From contig CALZKX010000387.1 in the NCBI GenBank assembly GCA_945788155.1, forward strand, positions 1 to 8,454: 8,454 nt of DNA, in the 5' to 3' direction. The notes under the pieces are model-generated. The model saw nothing but the letters and a program-made list of their open reading frames with translations, did no database searches and was not told the DNA's origin. The DNA comes from an uncultured Flavobacteriaceae bacterium. GTDB taxonomy: Bacteria > Bacteroidota > Bacteroidia > Flavobacteriales > Flavobacteriaceae. Positions 6,077 to 8,454 of the stretch are shown in pieces. A program made the translations under genes and the position numbers. Position 1 is the stretch's first letter. Every line of letters begins with the position of its first letter.

Positions 6077-6898
6077 ATGGAAATAATACAAACCCTTTTA
6101 AACATCAACCTCGATTATCTTATATTAATTTTAATTGTCATTTTTTTTACTTTAGAACAGGTACTGGGAACACAATTTAAATTTAACAATCGGCTTCATC
6201 ATTTATACCATAATTTTTTGATGTATGTAGCTCTTTTCCTTTTAAATATATTTTGGGCAGGTCTTATTGTATTTACCATTCAATGGTTTAATACCCAGGA
6301 AATAGGCTTGCTTTACTGGATAGAAATTCCTCTTTGGTCTAAAATATTTCTTGGGATTTTAATGTATGATTTAAGCTCTTATTGGTTTCATCGCACTGCT
6401 CATTATTTACCTGTTATTTGGCGATTTCATCGTGTCCATCATAGCGATACAACCATGGATTCAACCACCTTTTTAAGAGCTCACCCTTTAGAACTGATGC
6501 TTTGGTTTAGTGTCTCCGAAATATTAACCTCGGCTATTTTTGGGCTGGATTTAACTATACTTGGAGTTTATTACCTCGTACTTTTTCCTATGTTCTTTTT
6601 AGAACACGCCAATTTTAAGTACCCAAAATGGCTGGATAATACAATTGGATTAATAATTACTACACCAAATTTACACAAGGTACATCATGAACAGGATGAA
6701 TTTTACACCAACTCCAACTATGCTGATATCTTTATTTTTTGGGATAGATTATTCGGCACTTTTAAGTATAAACCCACTGAACAAATAAACTTTGGACTAG
6801 AGGAGTTTGATGAGCCTAAGAAACAAACCTTCTGGTATTTGCTAAAAAGCCCTTTTTTAAATATTAGAAGAATACAATCTGATAAGAATAATTTATAA
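6077..6898 (+). CDS. Sterol desaturase / fatty acid hydroxylase family membrane enzyme
   Basis: A 273-residue integral membrane protein of the fatty acid hydroxylase superfamily, di-iron enzymes that add OH or a double bond to lipids using O2. All histidine clusters are present: H105-RTA-H109, H118-RV-HH122, a single H136 ('RAHPLE'), H177 ('LEHANF') and H200-KV-HH204. Hydrophobic segments lie at about 12-32, 47-71, 88-104, 138-155 and 158-176, and the His-rich loops face the cytoplasm in this family. It looks complete and should be active. The ATG at 6077 is chosen because it gives MEIIQTLLN directly before the first membrane segment. An in-frame ATG at 6026 would add 17 residues inside the upstream gene. 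Bacterial members act on fatty acids, carotenoids, ether lipids or hopanoid-like lipids; the substrate here cannot be assigned. Confidence 0.93.
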   Translation: MEIIQTLLNINLDYLILILIVIFFTLEQVLGTQFKFNNRLHHLYHNFLMYVALFLLNIFWAGLIVFTIQWFNTQEIGLLYWIEIPLWSKIFLGILMYDLSSYWFHRTAHYLPVIWRFHRVHHSDTTMDSTTFLRAHPLELMLWFSVSEILTSAIFGLDLTILGVYYLVLFPMFFLEHANFKYPKWLDNTIGLIITTPNLHKVHHEQDEFYTNSNYADIFIFWDRLFGTFKYKPTEQINFGLEEFDEPKKQTFWYLLKSPFLNIRRIQSDKNNL

Positions 6899-6960
6899 AC
6901 TAAATAAACGGAGCCACCGAAAACTGATTAAATTAGACATAAACAACAAATACAATAAAC

Positions 6961-7233
6961 ATGAAACAAACAATCATAACCCGTCACAAAGTAGGAAACA
7001 TTGATACATGGCTTAAAGGCCATCAAGACCGAGTAAACCTATTTATTCCAGCAGTTTCCGGTTTTAGAACTTTTCAAGATACCGTTAACCCAAACTCTGT
7101 ACTATTGGTATTTGAAGACGCAGATGTAGAGATGCTTGCTGCAATAATCAACAATCCAAAAAATCAAGTGTTTAAGGACAAACATACAGTCTTGGAACCT
7201 ATTGTTTTATCAATGCAGGTCAATCCAAAATAA
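6961..7233 (+). CDS. Small cytosolic dimeric alpha/beta-barrel-like protein
   Basis: A 90-residue protein with no signal peptide or membrane segment, so it acts in the cytoplasm unlike most neighbours. It starts with a strand ('TIITRHKVGNIDTWLKGH'), followed by a helix, 'VSGFRTFQDTVNPNSVLLVFEDADVEMLAAII', and a final strand ('HTVLEPIVLSMQV'). This order fits a ferredoxin-like dimeric alpha/beta barrel of the antibiotic-biosynthesis-monooxygenase/cyclase kind. No cofactor motif is expected in that fold, and I cannot name a substrate. It lies 62 bp after the hydroxylase-family gene and before an SDR remnant, consistent with a small-molecule pathway. The ATG at 6961 is the only sensible start. 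Confidence 0.8.
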   Translation: MKQTIITRHKVGNIDTWLKGHQDRVNLFIPAVSGFRTFQDTVNPNSVLLVFEDADVEMLAAIINNPKNQVFKDKHTVLEPIVLSMQVNPK

Positions 7234-7250
7234 CTTCAAAATTTAAAATC

Positions 7251-7307
7251 ATGAAATGTCCATTAATAAATTTCAAACCAACCGATATGATGAATTGGAC
7301 ATTCCAT
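7251..7307. repeat. Imperfect inverted repeat, 12-bp arms, 33-nt spacer
   Basis: ATGAAATGTCCA (7251-7262) and TGGACATTCCAT (7296-7307) are reverse complements at 11 of 12 positions, with the innermost 8 bp exact. No T-run follows, so it is not a standard terminator. It sits between the barrel-protein gene and the SDR remnant. It may be an operator, an mRNA hairpin or the trace of a small element. Confidence 0.5.
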
Positions 7308-7339
7308 CTAACCATTATAAAAACAATAAATATTAACAG

Positions 7340-7516
7340 ATGAAAACAACAAAATTATTTGACCTTTCAGGACATGTAGCACTAATTACGGGCGGAAACG
7401 GAGACATTGGTCGCGGAATTGCCATAGGTATGGCAGAAGCCGGAGCTTCAGTAGCCATATTGGGTCGCAACAAAGAGAAAAACCAAAATATTTTTCAATG
7501 TTTTTGTACTCGATAA
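7340..7516 (+). pseudogene. Short-chain dehydrogenase/reductase, N-terminal remnant
   Basis: This frame gives a good SDR start: 'LFDLSGHVALITGGNGDIG' with the NAD(P)-binding TGGNGDIG glycine motif (residues 17-24), helix 'RGIAIGMAEAGA', and second strand 'SVAILGRNKEKN', whose Arg after Gly suits NADP. Homology stops near residue 48 (about base 7483). Ten unrelated residues (QNIFQCFCTR) then lead to TAA at 7514-7516. SDR enzymes are about 250 residues, with the catalytic Ser-Tyr-Lys beyond residue 130, so this product lacks the active site. G+C falls from 52% (7381-7440) to 23% (7501-7560), which fits a deletion joint rather than a point mutation. The intact gene was probably the last member of the plus-strand run, 106 bp after the barrel-protein gene. 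Confidence 0.85.
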
Positions 7517-7534
7517 AATCCCTATATTTATAAA

Positions 7535-7563
7535 AGCAAAAACTCTTTGTTCCATTTTTTTTT
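7535..7563 (+). terminator. Possible weak terminator after the SDR remnant
   Basis: AGCAAA (7535-7540) can pair with TTTGTT (7546-7551), including one G-U pair, around a 5-nt loop. CCA and then nine T (7555-7563) follow. The stem is short and AT-rich, so termination here is only a possibility. It would separate the SnoaL-rich gene run from the tricorn-like gene. Confidence 0.25.
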
Positions 7564-7658
7564 GACCTATTAACTTGTAAACAACCAACCAATAGTAATG
7601 AAATCTTTCATGCTTTTTTATGCTTTACGCCTAACTCATCTAATATGTTCATTTAAAC

Positions 7659-7677
7659 ATACAAAAGTCTTTTGTAT
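7659..7677. promoter_or_regulatory. 19-bp palindrome upstream of the tricorn-like gene (possible operator)
   Basis: ATACAAAAGTCTTTTGTAT is a perfect palindrome around T7668, ending 41 bp before the ATG at 7719. A second, overlapping inverted repeat joins TATGTT (7644-7649) with AACATA (7656-7661). The position and symmetry suit a dimeric regulator site. The rest of 7517-7718 is AT-rich and non-coding. It holds a possible -33/-7 pair much further up, TTG (7504-7506) with TATATTTA (7523-7530), which I rate as weak. Confidence 0.4.
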
Positions 7678-7718
7678 ATATCACCTCAATTATTAATCTA
7701 ACAAATACTCTATTTAAT

Positions 7719-8454
7719 ATGAAACCCATTAGTAAAATTTCGACATCCATTACGCTCCTCTTCACTATGTTTTGTCTATCAAGTTTTAACATTGAAGCAC
7801 AAACTAAATTAATGCATCAACCTGCGCTAAGCGATACTCATATTGCATTTATATATGCGGAAGATTTATGGGTCGCCAATATTGACGGTACCAATCCAAT
7901 TCGGTTAACTATAGATGAAGGCATAGAATCATTACCTATATTTTCCCCTGATGGCAAGTATATTGCTTTTAATGCTCAATATGATGGCAATACAGATGTT
8001 TACATAATCCCTTCAACAGGTGGCATACCTAAGCGTCTAACATTTCACCCAAGTGGCGATTATGTAGTCGATTTTACACCAAATGGTAAGAATGTATTAT
8101 TTTCTTCAAGGCGGAATTCTTTTACCAATAGATATGAGCAACTCTACACAATTGGAACAAGTGGTGGAAACGTTACACAGTTAGAAATTCCTAATGCCTC
8201 TTGGGCCTCTTATTCCGATGATGGCAGCCACATTGCTTATACACCTTTGTACGAACCATATGCACAATGGAAGCATTATCGTGGCGGCATGGAATCACGT
8301 ATTTGGATATACAACATAAAAACACATAAAGTAGAAGAAATTCCAAGACCTAATAATGTTGGCAATACAACGAAACCACAATGGATGGGTAATCATATTT
8401 ATTACAGAAGTGATGTTAATGGAGAATTTAACTTGTATCAATATAATATAAACA
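7719..8454 (+). CDS. Tricorn-like S41 peptidase, N-terminal beta-propeller part (runs off the right edge)
   Basis: The first 245 codons of a large exported protein. Residues 1-27 are a signal peptide (likely cleavage 'IEA|Q'). The mature part begins 'LMHQPALSDTHIAFIYAEDLWV' and continues with WD40-like/PD40 propeller blades: 'PIFSPDGKYIAFNAQYDGNTDVYIIP' (73-98), 'FTPNGKNVLFSSRR' (119-132), 'YSDDGSHIAYT' (165-175), then 'WKHYRGGMESRIWIYN' (184-199) and 'WMGNHIYYRSDVNGEFNLY' (222-240). This order, above all the W-x2-YRGG-M stretch, matches bacterial tricorn-protease homologues. Those are about 1,000-1,100 residues, with a second propeller, a PDZ domain and an S41 Ser protease domain, all outside this window. 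They degrade peptides in the periplasm in these bacteria. Other PD40 proteins (TolB-like, amidohydrolase) fit less well. It probably has its own promoter in the gap upstream. Confidence 0.9.
   Translation, partial: MKPISKISTSITLLFTMFCLSSFNIEAQTKLMHQPALSDTHIAFIYAEDLWVANIDGTNPIRLTIDEGIESLPIFSPDGKYIAFNAQYDGNTDVYIIPSTGGIPKRLTFHPSGDYVVDFTPNGKNVLFSSRRNSFTNRYEQLYTIGTSGGNVTQLEIPNASWASYSDDGSHIAYTPLYEPYAQWKHYRGGMESRIWIYNIKTHKVEEIPRPNNVGNTTKPQWMGNHIYYRSDVNGEFNLYQYNIN

Noticed and set aside
7251..7343. 30-codon plus-strand frame ending at the SDR start codon
   Set aside because: Too short, no recognisable features, and it overlaps an inverted repeat; kept only as a note in the findings.
7386..7592. Minus-strand 68-codon frame across the SDR joint
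   Set aside because: It spans the composition break and has no recognisable features; the plus strand explains the first half.
7599..7697. 32-codon plus-strand frame in the gap before the tricorn-like gene
   Set aside because: No features beyond random AT-rich sequence; it overlaps the palindromes.

Overview
The window reads as a piece of a Bacteroidota chromosome, most likely from a Flavobacteriaceae-type organism. Four things point this way: low G+C (mostly around 30-35%), many exported proteins whose signal peptides end in '-A|Q', several lipoproteins with a loose lipobox, and starts that lack Shine-Dalgarno sequences. I see no rRNA, tRNA, CRISPR array, transposase or phage gene.

Layout. 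(1) 1-764, minus strand: the first 254 codons of an exported TPR protein that runs off the left edge. (2) 765-962: a divergent intergenic region. (3) 963-7233, plus strand: ten genes in one direction, many of them closely spaced. In order they are a SnoaL-like lipoprotein, an exported protein with two similar halves, a DUF2306-type membrane protein, a periplasmic cupin, an NTF2-like lipoprotein, a second SnoaL-like lipoprotein, a two-domain SnoaL/NTF2 lipoprotein, a small multi-pass membrane protein, a fatty acid hydroxylase/sterol desaturase-family di-iron enzyme, and a small cytosolic alpha/beta-barrel protein. (4) 7340-7516: the first ~48 codons of a short-chain dehydrogenase, broken off abruptly. 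(5) 7517-7718: an AT-rich non-coding region with a 19-bp palindrome. (6) 7719-8454: the signal peptide and start of the beta-propeller of a tricorn-like S41 peptidase that runs off the right edge.

How the genes may work together. Five NTF2/SnoaL-fold domains in four lipoproteins, a cupin, a membrane di-iron hydroxylase, a cytosolic barrel protein and an SDR remnant look like a small-molecule or lipid modification locus working mainly at the cell envelope. The substrate cannot be read from the sequence. The divergent TPR protein could be its regulator if its missing C-terminus carries a DNA-binding or kinase domain. The tricorn-like peptidase is probably an independent unit.

Non-coding structure. 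There is a perfect 17-bp-arm palindrome inside the gene run (2282-2316), a 139-bp intergenic element with paired ends (3957-4095), a 12-bp imperfect inverted repeat (7251-7307), and the operator-like palindrome at 7659-7677.
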